Shown: positions 35,582 to 48,275 of the stretch, piece after piece
Layout: each line of letters opens with the position of its first letter
Numbering within the stretch: position 1 is the first letter of the stretch
DNA from: Phoronis australis
Lineage: Eukaryota; Phoronida; Phoronidae
Assembly (NCBI GenBank): GCA_002633005.1
Contig: NMRA01000081.1
Span: 687,799 to 751,798 of the forward strand
Direction of reading: 5' to 3'
Length of the DNA stretch: 64,000 nucleotides
Notes under the pieces: model-generated
Seen by the model: the letters and a program-made list of their open reading frames with translations, nothing else
Told to the model about the DNA's origin: nothing
Databases searched by the model: none
Translations under genes and position numbers: made by a program

Positions 35582-37359
35582 TAGCTGAGCCACATCGTGC
35601 CGACCCAGCAAACAGAACGTCGACTCCGCCTGGTATTCATCAACTCCGCTCGCACATACATGTAGAACTCGTCTCTGAAGCATGAAGTCTGACTTCTCAT
35701 TTCCAGATAAAAATTAGACATTAAAATGTTAATGACCTATTTAAAACACTTACTGTAAAGAAGGATTTAAAAATGGTGCACCTGTTCGCATGACAGGTGA
35801 CGCTGAGCGGCAAGTGTTCGGAGATAACTGGTACTTGTAGATTTATCGTCAGTGGACAGTGGCGCTTTGACAAATGAAGGGGTAGGTAGGAAATTTTCAG
35901 GTCGATCTCCACAAATCAAATTCAAACTTAGAAATTTAGTCTGTGAGGAAAGCATGAAATTTAGCTCTAAGTAAAACTGCGGACAAATCCAGAAATCGCT
36001 GTCACCGACTTGTTGCGGGTTCGTGATTAGTCTAAATTTTGTTCAGAACAATGGCGAGTGTAGCTAAATATTTCCTACCTGCTCAAATTTATTTTTCACT
36101 CGCAGATTCACTGAGAAGGTGAAATAGAACAGTTTCCAAAGCAGACAGCGATCACATTGGGCGGGGAACTGACTATTACCTGATCACCACCGGATCGCTT
36201 TGTGATAATTGCGTAGGCCTAATCATTAAGCATATGGAACGGGCATATCATCTTTACAAATTGTGTGCCACAACGAAGTTACCTTTATTAGACAGTACCT
36301 TGTATCACAACTACGAAGGCAAAGTCAAACGTCTGTGCAGTCGTGCGACGTATGATTGACAGCCGAAGTGCGTTAGCGGTGTAGGATTCCAAGCGACAGA
36401 TCTAAGTTAGGAGCCTTTCGGTTAGCAAGGCGTGATGAAAGTTTGCTTTACGCCAAACTTTCTTTTGAAAGATATCTCAAATCATTTTGTTGTTTTTTTT
36501 GACTAAGCAAAGTTCATCCTGACCTCGTCCAGTTCAATGGAAACGACATGACGGCAGCCATGGATTTCGTGATTCTCCGCATTTCCTTGAATTTTTGGTA
36601 GTACGAAGTGTCAAAATGATCGATACATATATATATTTACTGGTCTTTGCGTCTTGTCGCTAGTCCTTTCTTGCTGTCGACAGAATCTTATACCGCGAAA
36701 AGCAATAACATACAACCGCGTCTGACTTACGGCAACCCAAGACCCTCTCGACAACGGCATCCCCTTACCGAACGTTACCACAACCTTTCAGCATGCTGGC
36801 AACGTCTCAACATTTAATCGGCATCAGTCCCGATGACTTTTACCCTTCGTTAGTGTTTCCATATTTTCAAAAATATTGTGATGAGATTCTGGGGAACGTC
36901 CACAAGGCCGGTGTCCACTGGCTTCTAAGCCGCAATGCATTTTTGTTTACAGTTGCGTCGTGTCGATGATGTCATCATACTCCTTTAAACTGATTTTCGA
37001 GAAAATTTATAGGGCACCCAAAGTGGGCACCAACTTGGTTAGAAGTAAAATGCCCTGCAATTAATATGTTACAGAAGGAAGTAAAATACGACAATTGGGT
37101 ATTCAAATTACGTGTATATCAAGTGTAAAATTGATACTTTGCCCAACATGCGTAGTCTTTAAAGGCGAAGGCAACCTTTTTCCATGTCATTTTGAGCTAA
37201 AATAAGGTTGGTTGGTTATCCTAGACATATTTTCCACTTAATTACAGCTTTTCGTAATTTTACAAATTACTCGTCCGCTACTCCGGAAGTGACGTTTTAG
37301 GAGGCAAGCGTTTCCCGCCACTTGGTTTTGCGTTGACTTTACCGTGCGAATCTGTTCTA
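35582..37359. other. Intronic sequence, nothing specific
   Basis: No exon, RNA gene or repeat recognised up to the assembly gap. Confidence 0.4.
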
Positions 37360-37619
37360 NNNNNNNNNNNNNNNNNNNNNNNNNNNNNNNNNNNNNNNNN
37401 NNNNNNNNNNNNNNNNNNNNNNNNNNNNNNNNNNNNNNNNNNNNNNNNNNNNNNNNNNNNNNNNNNNNNNNNNNNNNNNNNNNNNNNNNNNNNNNNNNNN
37501 NNNNNNNNNNNNNNNNNNNNNNNNNNNNNNNNNNNNNNNNNNNNNNNNNNNNNNNNNNNNNNNNNNNNNNNNNNNNNNNNNNNNNNNNNNNNNNNNNNNN
37601 NNNNNNNNNNNNNNNNNNN
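37360..37619. other. Assembly gap (260 N)
   Basis: A run of N. Any exon or element end here is invisible; frames reported across it are meaningless. Confidence 1.
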
Positions 37620-37628
37620 GTAAATTAA

Positions 37629-37992
37629 ATGGGGGAAATGTCGCCGTAAATTAAGCTCGTAAAATACCTTACCAACGTTCCAAATTTAAACCAATCAGTG
37701 ATGACCTAACATACACAACTGTTGCTGGGCAGCTCGTTCTTGCACAATCGCTGACATGGCAGCAGCGATTTGATCCGCCATGATTCAGCGCTCGTATCGT
37801 AGACATGAAACCCGCCAGTATATAAGTATTTTCATGAGCGCGCGCGATCTTGAATTGTAAAACCCAACGTCATTGGTTAATAGTTTAAACTAAATTACGA
37901 GCGTAATTTTACGGCGTAATTAACGGCGTAAATAACGGCGTAATGTATACCATTACGCTCGTATTTTTCCGGCGACACTTTCCCCCCAACGG
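37629..37992. mobile_element. Short TIR element at the gap edge
   Basis: TGGGGGAAATGTCGCCG on the left is mirrored by CGGCGACACTTTCCCCCC on the right. CTCGTAAAATAC and TACGCTCGTATTTTT blocks mirror further in. CGGCGTAATTAA, CGGCGTAAATAA and CGGCGTAATG repeat next to the right arm. About 360 bp without coding capacity. Confidence 0.65.
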
Positions 37993-38582
37993 CCCATCAT
38001 AGCTTACGGTGTCACGCGTCCGTGCAACAGCCCAAAAGGTTATTGTAACATGATGGTTATCGCGCAGGAAAGAAACAGAGTCGGCGAAGAATTACGTGGA
38101 ATTTCGCATTTATGCGTATGTAGGCCAAGTGCGCCTACATCCTAAATATTGCATTTTCTCGAAGATTTTTAGACTTACATTACAATTAACTTCCGTTTAT
38201 ACGTTATGTATTACAGACGGTGCTGGTTTTCAGAGGCCTGATATTAATCTGTCTTTTGTTAATCGCCAGGCTCAGTCTTTTGTCCGATGTCACGACGCAA
38301 ACGTCAATTATTTACCACGCTGAATGTAAACACGCATCAACTCAAAAATACACATTACGGGTTTTACTGCCAAAAAGTCTTTGTTGATGATGATTTCTGG
38401 ATGGTATAGATTTCGTGAAGTTACTAGCGTTGGTCAGAGCTATAAAACAACAAAATCTGTTGTGTTTTTGTGATTTTATTGCATACTGTAAATTCTCGCC
38501 ATCTGCCAGACATTCGTTGAAATTGAGGCTGATGTCTTAATCAGTTAAAAGACGCTCAAAATCCTCTGCTGTTTGTTGAGTG

Positions 38583-38695
38583 GGATTTAGGTCCGCCAAT
38601 AGTGAGAGTGTTTGACTGACTGTGGGTGTTGCAGGTTCGATACCGCCGCACAGTGATCTCAGAAGATTTCTTTTCTCGCGGGTTGTCCCTTTAGT
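38583..38695 (+). repeat. tRNA-derived SINE-like copy
   Basis: An A-box-like TTAGGTCCGCCAATAG and a B-box AGGTTCGATACC are followed by the tail CAGTGATCTCAGAAGAT and a C/T-rich run, also present at 181-225. Confidence 0.5.
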
Positions 38696-40231
38696 TCAAA
38701 CAAGCTTGTCGATGCTGCTGGAAAAGCCTACACAGACTTGATTATAAACTGAAAGATCGCTTATTTCTTTGCGTTCTAACACACAGGGACTGTTTGATAG
38801 AACGAATATTGCTGGGTATTAAAGAACATTTTGGAAAGAGATATGAATAGATGGCCGCAATCCGTCGCTAACACCGTTTTCGATTCCTTCACATTTCTCA
38901 CTAAGAATTCATAGTGCCGTCGAAGTCCGAAAGGAGGCTGTCCCGTCAATAATCATTTCTTTCTCACTATCGTCGTATAACATTCACTGTTATTTGCGAT
39001 CAAGATATGTGTTAATAATTCCATGGGTGGTGTCTCATTTGAGCCGTTGTTCTGGCAAAAATAACCGTTTCCACCCGTCTCTAGTCCGTCTAGGTTTTAC
39101 GGCGGACTCAAACCTTGTGTTAACTACCATGGTGTGACAGGGGTCTTTAGAACTGTATGGTGATGATACGAATTCATCGACAGCTGTCGAAAACATGATA
39201 ATCAATTGTGATGACATAACAATAGCCATTAAAATGCATTTACAAAACACAACTGAAAGGATTGGCACTTCGTTATGTTTTTATGCCGGCACTTTAGGCA
39301 CAGTATCCTTTTTAGTTGATTGTATCATCATAACATGCCCGTCTGTCGCTGCAGATGCAGTCAAGTTTCCATAGGAACTCCGACAATGCCGCAGCTTCCG
39401 TTTGTGCCCCGCATCCCGTATCATACTAGGATAAAATCTTCAGCTGCGTGATAATTTACTCATCAGTTGAAAGCAATGCACGTTTTTATGTAGTACGTGG
39501 GGACCTTGGCTCTGGCCCACATACATGTATATCTAATGCATACAACTATTACTCTCATGCTATAAGTCAAGGTCTATTGTTTTCTGTTACTCAGGAGGAT
39601 TGGTAGAGTTGACTGGTACAATCCACAGGTAGGGTAAAATGTACCTTCGTGCTTGTATCCCAGAGCTGTATATGAGATTTTGTGAGTCTTTTAATAAGAT
39701 AACAGTTTGCATCTGTGTTACTATTTATAGAATTCATCTATCGTGTAATATTTCAATGTGGAATCAGACGTCTCTTCGGTTCCAGGCATTCATTTCAAGA
39801 CACGTCATGCATTATGGAAACGTTAGAACGATAAACAGAGACAGGTAGCAGGTGAAATTAACTTTGGCGTAACAAACAGCAGGGTTTACTATGAACCAAC
39901 ACTTGCTTTTTAGGCACAACCCCTCCTGTGCAAACACCTACCTAAAAAGCATAGCGCTCAGTTTTCATATCTTTGGCCAGGGTCCTGTGATTCACGAGCT
40001 ATGTCGACGTCACAGGTTCATGTTATAAAGGCCCAGTGTTCCCGTTTCGAACTCGAATATTTATTTAAGAGCGGTACCCTGTCTAATGTCACAGATGGGC
40101 CCTATCTTTTCGCCATTTCTTAGCATTTGTTCAGAGTCAATGTTTCCAATTAATGCCGGAGTCAAGACGAAAATCCTGAAATTGTGTGATCACATATCCA
40201 TCATAAAGCGTGCGTTGATTATGTTTTGCAG
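38696..40231. other. Intron before the large exon
   Basis: No supported feature. Ends in the acceptor GATTATGTTTTGCAG. Confidence 0.4.
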
Positions 40232-43200
40232 ACGGCGAGATCATACAGTGCTCTGTTCTGCTGACAAGAAGTGACTACCTGTCGAACTTTGATTCTGGAC
40301 AATCCCGCTGCATTGAAAAAACTGATGACATGAACGGCGTGGCCAATAACAACCAGAGACAGGAATCTGTGGCGATTTTCACCCACGGATGTTTTAACGC
40401 TGAAAGGGATGTGGAAAAAGCAACCCGCGATAGAGAGACACCGAATGTATTAACTTCCGTTTTAACTGCATGTGAGCCAAAGGAAGATGTGCAAGTTCCT
40501 TCAACCCCGTGCCCCACAGACGAGGGATATGACGACACGGAAGTACCAGAGTCGGATATGCTCTTTCTACCTATGGTTAATTCTATCGCTGTTGTTGCGA
40601 ACAGCAAAGCTCCGATATTTGAACACGATAAAACTGAGCAAGGTTCTCACTCGATGGGTGATTTTACATTTGACAGAATAATCGAACAAAATTCGCCCTT
40701 GGCAAGGAAACAGGGAGACATTCAATGCCCCAAAAGAGACCCGTTGGTAGGCAAGGCCCAAACAAGAAACATGGAAGGTAATCCTAATGAAAACGTGCAT
40801 CAGAAAATAGAAAATGCAGACGCCAGTATTACAAGCCAAAAGTCACTCGCTCTTCTTGCATTGGATCTGATAAACAGCCGAGACGAATCTCAAGCTTCAA
40901 AAAGTGACCCTCCGAAATTGTTACCTTCGAGCGCCAAGGCTAGCGTTGATAACCATAAATCCAAAGGAACACCAGTTGTAACCATAACATTGTCAGATAC
41001 CGAAGCTTGTGAGGACAACGAAAGGAATTCAGACTTACCTGGTCTCGCGACATCAGCAGAGACTTGCACAGACCATGAAGAATATATCGATTCGGCTGCA
41101 GCATCTACTAATTTGGAAGGTCCCGTTGATCTCTCAAAAGTGGACAAGATTGCTGTGGACTTAAGTGTTAGCACTGATGTGACCACCCCAACGACGTTCG
41201 CATCCGCTGGAGTAGAACAGTCAAGATGTTATAACCCGAAGCTTGTTTGTCCAAACACACAGAGAAACATCACAGTTCATACCCAAAAACAGTTCCATGT
41301 TAGTAATTCGCCCATAGGTGCCGTTAAAAAACAATCTACAGTCCATGCTTCGCAGATAGCCTACCAACCGAAAACTAGCATTTTCAATGGGTCACAGACA
41401 ACATCTGGTTCTTATATGCAACAGCCTGTACGAGATGGCCAGGCATCTATGTCCCCTTTGCCTTTTTCTAATGCCTTTAATCGTGCCATCAAAAGGGGAC
41501 CAAGCATGGGAAATTACAACATGGAGTTACAGAGCAAAATGCCTCGTAGGGAAACCATCCCGCTCCGAGCGACACAACTTCCAGTCAATCATCGTGTAAA
41601 CAATGGTTTTATTTTAGGCTCTTCAAAGCAATTGTCACGTTTTCCTTGGGGTGTGCTTGGCGCAAAAAGAGACATGAGTGCACTGCATGACGAGTTTCAA
41701 AAAACGTATGCTGAACTCATGGTGGAAAATGACATGCCGAGGAATTTAAAGAAGGAGAGGTTGCATTTCAACAATAGTTCCTATCATAAAGGTATTGCTA
41801 TGAGTGGACGCGCCATGGCATCTCATAAAGAAATGGTGTGGATCAAACCGCAACTCAACAACGGACACTGCGAGCGAAACAACAATACGAACATTAATTA
41901 CAGATCTCCAGGTAGCGTCTTCTCGAGGACACGACCTGATAGCCAGACCGGTCAGAAAACCATAGACCGAGGACTTCCTCAATCATGTAATCATGCAATT
42001 CAGAGTATTGATGAATTGGTTTATGGGAAAAGGAACAACTTTACCCATGACGTAAATGCATCTTGCAGTGCAGATCAAACAAAACATCCACCAAAAGAAA
42101 CGTTTCTGTCTTACGGACCACAGGCAAGTGCTGATCATATGCATGGTCTTAATGGCACAATTGTCTGTGAGAATGAAATGGAAATGCCCTCTGTTGCTGA
42201 AACACCTTCCTCGCAGGAAGTGCAAGGGGAACCACCAAAACCTCCACCGGCTCACTCCAACGCTGTTCGTTATCGTACTTGGATTCCTCAAGTTGGTGAA
42301 AATCTCTCATTCAAGAGTTCACAGCCCGCGTCTGCAATGATGCCCTGTTCAAGCATTCGACCAAAGCACTCTGTAACAACCACTGGCAAACCTGACTCGT
42401 ATAAAAATTCGCGCCCGGAAAATATGTCTATGTCTCGTCCTACCTTTATGCATATGAACAAACCTCGTCCTATTTATCCCAACGCTCATTTTCCTAAGAG
42501 AAACGAATCTTCCTGGTCAGTGACACCAGTCGGTCCGCCGCCTACGCTTTACAATCAAGCATACTTTCAGAAGACGCCAGGCGTGAATAGAAATAGCATT
42601 GCAGATTACGAGAGAATATACGAAGAAACTCTGTTTGGAGTTCCAGATCAGCCCAAACGGAACTATCACCAGATGAACTTGGATAATATTTCTCAACATG
42701 AGAGTGGCTTCAAAAGCCTTCACCCTCCTCCACCATACGAGCACGCTATAATGGCCGACAAACGAGAAGCTGAAATGCCACCACCGAATTTAATACCTGT
42801 GGGATACAATAAGCAGAAACCCAATCTTAACCAGTCGAGAGAACACCTCAAGAACATGACAATGCAGTCGGTTGGAATGCTATCCCTGCCTAACTCCTTT
42901 AATAGATGTTCTGCCAACCCTTACACGCAAGCATATCACGACTGTTTACCAAAGGTGATGCCTGGGACTGTGAAACCTGATCAGTACTCTTCAGTAAACC
43001 CCGAGATGTCAACCCCTTCTCAGTTTGTCCCACAGAATCAGAGATTCGAAAAACCCAACGCTTACACCTCACACCAACGAATGATTCGTCATTCGCAAAG
43101 AGGAATGAGCAATATGGGACAAGGTGTACGGAATAACATGTATCCAATACAACCGAGAATGTCCCAGATGCCTCAGGTAGCACGGCCAACAGCTCAGTGG

Positions 43201-43263
43201 CCACATCAAGTGAAGCAAGTGCACAAGGAAAATACGGTGGCAAGATTTCCCGTTCCAAATCAG
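40232..43263 (+). CDS. MYND-finger gene, large disordered exon
   Basis: A single 3032-base exon, open from the acceptor TTTTGCAG through 1010 codons to the donor CAG/GTAATA (in phase 1, out phase 0). It begins DGEIIQCSVLLTRSDYLSNF and has an internal ATG at 40330. The chain is rich in Ser, Asn, Pro, Gln and Met with no globular domain I can name. Two short segments look conserved in style: FPWGVLGAKRDMSALHDEFQ (41640-41699) and ADYERIYEETLFGVP (42601-42645). There is a PPPPY motif at 42724-42738 (possible WW-domain ligand) and several proline runs. Such chains are typical of scaffold or transcription-cofactor proteins; the specific role is unknown. Confidence 0.92.
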
Positions 43264-44411
43264 GTAATACTTGGTATCCAATTCAGTTCCATCCACTGAC
43301 GTAGTCAGGAGTATTCAACGAGGGGTTGAAATTGTTGGCGACAGGGGGGGCGGGGGGAGACAGCCTGGGGTCACTTTGCAATGAACAGGGGTGCGGAGTA
43401 AACGTAATGTTAAAAAGAGTTTCTACATGGGGAGGGACTTTTTACAATCAGAAAGGGACCCACCTCGTTTTGCACCCCCGCTCCCGGCCGTGGCTACGCC
43501 TGTCAGGGTTCCCTCATTACACGTATGGAACGAGAACATGCACGAGATGGTAACACAGAAGTACGCGTTTTAAATTGAGTGGCTGAGGGTTTTGAACGAT
43601 CCCATTACAAACACAGTATATACAGTTGTGCTCACGCTTATTTGTCGCACTCTGTAATGTAAGCGCAACCACCTGCGCGATGAAGCGCCAAAGGGTTCTT
43701 AAACGAGTAGCTTTCTGAGTCAGGCTACGGGGGTAACTTGTTGTTGGGCTGTAGAATCGAACAAGTTGGGAGCAACGGGATGTCGCCGTCATGTTACTCA
43801 ACGCGTCGTATCTCTTAATCAGTTCATATTCTCCAATCACGTCCTTGGTCAAATCTCAAAAGTAGTGGAAGACTTTCAACATGCGCGCAAGGCCAGTTTC
43901 GAAGATTGACTCCACCACGGCCATTTTTCGTCTGCGCAGCCTCCTCGCAGCGCTATACACTGACTGTAAGCTCAACGAATAACAAACTCAGTGCGTTGAA
44001 TAAGTAATACTACGCGTTGATTAAGAACATTCAACGTGCAGAAAGGAACGCGTTTAAGAACCCCTTGGCGCTTCTTGCTTGACATCCGGAACGAGGCCAC
44101 GATGGTATATCATCTACAGGCTCCCAGAGGTAGGAGCAGGCCAGCACTGTATCCGTGGTGCGGTCAATAACAGAAATTACTGGCGAGTGAAAGAACCACT
44201 CCGACTATTGCATGGTTTCGCCAACCTCGCTAGAAACCCGCCATCGATTTGAATCAGTGCTCCTCAGTTGTGCGGGAGTAGTGGAAACGCCATTACTCAA
44301 CCCATGATCAACTTAACTACGACTTCCCAACTTGATTACTACTGCTCATTACAGGAACATTAGCAGGTCATCATATGACCACTAACTAAAATCACAACGT
44401 GTGTTTTTCAG
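43264..44411. other. Intron with a G/C-rich repeat remnant
   Basis: Between about 43319 and 43512 there are poly-G runs and GGCCGTGGCTACGCCTGTCAGG, a word common at ends of metazoan hAT-type MITEs. The element borders are unclear. It ends in GTGTTTTTCAG. Confidence 0.5.
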
Positions 44412-44558
44412 CATTTGCAAGGACCTTTAACAGCAGGTCAAGCAAGTCTACGACACTGCAATGATGTACAGTCGCGCAGATGCGCCGTGTGCCCCGGGCC
44501 AGCAGAATTTCTTTGTGGTAGATGTCAAAACATCTGGTACTGTACAAAACATTGTCAG
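44412..44558 (+). CDS. MYND-finger gene, exon with most of the zinc finger
   Basis: Phase 0 at both ends, 49 codons between TTTTTCAG and GTAAGT. After a short linker (HLQGPLTAGQASLRHCND) comes CAVCPGPAEFLCGRC and then NIWYCTKHCQ. The spacing C-x2-C-x7-C-x2-C-x4-Y-C-x3-C-Q is the MYND signature. MYND fingers bind two zinc ions and dock proline-containing peptides in partner proteins, often transcriptional corepressors. The remaining His and Cys ligands come from the next exon. Confidence 0.95.
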
Positions 44559-44902
44559 GTAAGTTATTGAATAATACTTACCCCTGCCTTACATCACTAA
44601 TTTTTTGAGTCACGTGCTTCCGCCTAAAATTATGCTTTATATATTTTGAACGAAGCATCCGGTAAATATTCCGTATGTTGGAGGTCAAAATATACCTCGA
44701 TGCATGCAGGCAAGATACTGAGGCCGATGGACACCTTTGTTAAACCAGCTTCTTGAATGTTTTGGTATTTACGAGCGTATCCGAATGAACTTGCTGGCTT
44801 CTCTAAAGGTTTCAAGTGTTGTTGCAAAGGTAAAATATGCTCATTTCTGAAGTGTGCTTTTCTCAGCGTGAATTGATTAGACATTGTAAAAACTGATTTT
44901 AG

Positions 44903-44947
44903 ACGGAAGACTGGAGGTTACGTCACCGGCTAGTTTGTTCAGTCTAA
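44903..44947 (+). CDS. MYND-finger gene, last coding exon
   Basis: Fourteen codons plus TAA after the acceptor TGATTTTAG. TEDWRLRHRLVCSV supplies the closing W-x3-H-x3-C of the MYND finger. The phase 0 join to 44558 is exact. The finger therefore sits at the extreme C terminus with only two residues after the last cysteine. Confidence 0.95.
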   Translation, partial: TEDWRLRHRLVCSV

Positions 44948-45378
44948 GCAGACGGACAGGTTGACGAAGCGACGATATATCGATGGATTTGAAAGGAACC
45001 AGTGCACTTGGGCATTTTCGTCGAATCGGACTCAAGAAACGCACATAACATTCACAATTCGAAAACGTATTTGTTCGTACATCAACTTCCGACGTCAGGC
45101 CAAAGCAATGGAACTTCAAGGAATACCACATGAGCAATTGCAGTGATTCAGTTATAGTGTATATTATTTAACATTCCATTCTTAAAAGAACATTCACGAA
45201 GAATTATAATTAGGAATATAATTCAAATAATTCCATTGTATTTTATCTACTTTTGATGTTATTGTGTATTTCAACTTTTAATATTTTGTTGTTGGTAGTC
45301 AATTTTGTTGTTAAGGGTTTCTAATTTTAATTGTAACTTTTGTACATTTTTCCTTCAAGAAGAGAAGAAAATAATAAA
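44948..45378 (+). terminator. 3' UTR and poly(A) signal of the MYND gene
   Basis: AT-rich sequence after the stop, with a canonical AATAAA at 45373-45378 and a T-rich stretch after it (45399-45406). A 3' UTR of ~430-460 bases is inferred. Confidence 0.6.
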
Positions 45379-46370
45379 ACATGTGAATTAAAATGCATTT
45401 TTTTAGTTACTGTACAAACTGAGCACATTAATTAATCCAGTATCACGTGTGCCTTCTGCTTTTACCAACAGAATTTCAAAAGTTGTCTCATTGGTCAATT
45501 TTCTGCTTAGAAATGAATGCTCTGTTAAAGCAATTCCAAGTTGGGTAATTTGGGTCTCACGTCAATGACGGACCGCACAGAATCGGAGGCCGTTTCGCAA
45601 AAATCACATTAGATACGGTCTCTACTATTAAAAATATGGATTTTCGTGATTCATAAATAACTTAATAACGACAATCGTGGTTTGTCGACTAGACTATGCA
45701 TCACCTGTTTTCCTAAGCTGCATGCTGCAAATAACTTTGAGTTAGTCTCCAATAGCACACAACAAAATCTCGTTCACAAGAAGTTCGACGTATGCGAGCG
45801 AACGGGGTTTTCATCTGAAATCGGGCTTTTAACAAAGCATTTCTCCTGGGTGTGGTCACGAATTATTTCACAAAAAGGGGTTGAGTAAAACTGAATGGAC
45901 CAGGGTTTACGTTATCATCATTTTGAGGGAAATGTTTCACCCACACGTGTCTCGAATATGCACGCCCAAACGGTAAGTATAAAACACACTTACGGCCTGA
46001 ACACGTGTTTGCGACGGGTATCCACGCATTATTCTATTGTCTCCTATTTTTAGGAAGTTAATTGGCTTGGATGATAACAACACCGAGCAAATAACATGAT
46101 TTTGCTTAGCATAGACTAATTACATTCACTTGGCTAACAATCAGTGAATGTCTTCCACTTAGCACAATAAACTTGGTAATTTTCGCAATTTTCCAAGGAC
46201 AGAATTCTGTTTGGCATAAACACATCCTGTACTAATCCAGTGTTTTATTCACAGTGAGTTAGCTGGTAACAAGGCCACCTAATAAAAACTGTTATAAAAA
46301 TCCAAACCATGATAGATTATTTGTGACATAATTTAACTTACAGTAAGTAGGACTCATAAACAGTGAATTG
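45379..46370. other. Intergenic, between convergent genes
   Basis: Nothing recognised. A minus-strand AATAAA (TTTATT at 46244-46249) could serve EMG1, but that would mean a ~2 kb 3' UTR. Confidence 0.35.
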
Positions 46371-46530
46371 TTTGCAAGTAACAAACACTGATTGCAAGTG
46401 AAAAACAATGTTTGGAAGTAACAAACACTGCAAGTAACAAACATTGATTGCAAGTGACAAACATTGTTTGCAAGTGACAAACATTGTTTGCAAGTGACAA
46501 GCATTGTTTGCAAGTGATAAACATTGTTTT
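46371..46530. repeat. 20-bp minisatellite
   Basis: About eight copies of GCAAGTGACAAACATTGTTT. The last four are nearly identical and the left ones decayed. Because 20 is not a multiple of 3, all three minus frames give similar CKQCLSLANN-type peptides, which are not genes. Confidence 0.9.
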
Positions 46531-48275
46531 CCACTCTTCCCAGTGGTAGTATAAGTTGTCAGAGCTACTTCCTTCATACACGACTTTGATTTTGATTTTT
46601 GTAATTAATCATTAGTTTTTCATAAATTTGCATGAACTGTCTCTCATCTAGAGTCTGACATTGCAAGAGTTCTCACAATGACACGATAAAGCAATGATAT
46701 ATTTTACTGGAACACAATTACACAGTACTTTGGTCAACCTAAACCATCTACAGTGTGAGTAATACTCCTACCAAATTTGAGCAACAGAAAGCAATGAAAC
46801 ACAGAGGACATGAGCGCAACAGGGATATCAAAGGTCAAGTTTCACCATGACAAGGCAAGACAAATAACCACAATCAATTCTCCTTAGTCCCAGTACGACT
46901 AGGCTAAAGCTTGATTCAGGATCACATATTCAAATGTTAAGCAAAGTATAAAGGGCATGAGAAAATCAAGGTTCCTGGAAAAACTTTCAACAGCATCATC
47001 CTTGGAAAAACGAGTAATGTCTATCCCACATTGCTGTTTTCAGATCCTGCAGGTACAAACTGGCTTGCAGGAGATCCTGCAGACTGAACTACAATAAGTA
47101 TAAAATCTGCAGATTGGGCCAAAATTTAAATGACAATGACAATAATGATACAAAATATGAAAACAATAAAGGTCAACTTTGCTGGTCAAATCGCAAACTG
47201 ACAAAATAAGAGTACAACAAGAAACTCATTTTCTGAGTATTCTCAAAAACATTGTACCATCGGATACACATCAAGACTTTCTACTGACAGATTTTCCACC
47301 ATCGCATCTAGATTTTGCAAATATTCATAGCCCAAACACAGCACAACAGCTCTCCTGTATAGGTAGATACCTATGTGTCAAATAATCACTGTTGCTATCT
47401 GGTTTTCAGGTAAAAATAGAAAACAATCATCAACGAGAGATAAAGCGTTGCGCATATCTTGTTCCAATTTTCACAAACATGATTCAAGTAAGGTCTTTGA
47501 AAACCATTGTTTTTGTTCATCTTTTCTGGTGTAACCCTTTGTTTTAGTTCTTCTACAGAACAAGTTAGAAATCTTGCTTACAAACAATGCACAGAATGCC
47601 GTCTACTGATTACCTAAACAAGAACTTTCACCGCTCATAACACAATTTACCACAGACATGAAAATGCTTCAGTTTGGACCACAACATGGCAGACAAGTTC
47701 AATTACTTATTAAAAAATGTTTAACAAAAATAACTTTCCAGGAAATTTTACTTTGGGTTTAATGTGGTGTGTATGAAGGAGCTGTCACCAAGCATTTGGA
47801 GCAATTTTCAAGGTTTTGCAGCAGATGTGGTGAGTCTCATAAAATTGAAATATGGCAGATTCACAAATTGTTTCTGTACCCAAGTTGATGATTTTTTTGG
47901 TATTCCATTGTGAAATTACCAATTTTAACTTTACCTAATTAGTGCTGTGTGTGACTTTAGATGATGAAACATAAATCTTCTGTTACAACCTCAGTGCCTC
48001 TGTCATCTCTTGTGTAACAAATGAGTAAAATTACCCAGCATTCTTAACCACAACTAGTATAATAAAGTCAGTGCCGTGAATGAGATATATGGTGACACAA
48101 GACGGCACAAAACTTTTGATAATCTGACCTCCTTAATAACGAAGTTCTTCATAAATGGATTTTACTATATCTCGAAAAGTGAAGCCTTTGATTGGCGTGT
48201 TTGCAAAGTTACAATTTGGGCCTTTATCCATCCTAGAGCTCCTCAAGGTAGACAAGATAGCACAACAGTTTGTGT
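46531..48275. other. Intergenic / possible EMG1 3' UTR
   Basis: No exon recognised. The portion next to 48275 must include the EMG1 3' UTR on the minus strand. Confidence 0.4.

Noticed and set aside
34841-36125. Alternative end of the MYND-gene upstream part at 36106 (short DSLRR stop exon)
   Set aside because: An acceptor-like CACTCGCAG gives only five residues before a stop. The join to 40232 keeps a 1000-codon frame open and is far better supported.
37333-37628. Open frames across the N run
   Set aside because: They are made of unknown bases.
41746-43258. Minus-strand open frames inside the large exon
   Set aside because: Shadows of the plus-strand coding exon.
46371-46530. CRISPR-like array of short repeats
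   Set aside because: Direct head-to-tail 20-bp units with no unique spacers, in a eukaryotic genome. It is a minisatellite.
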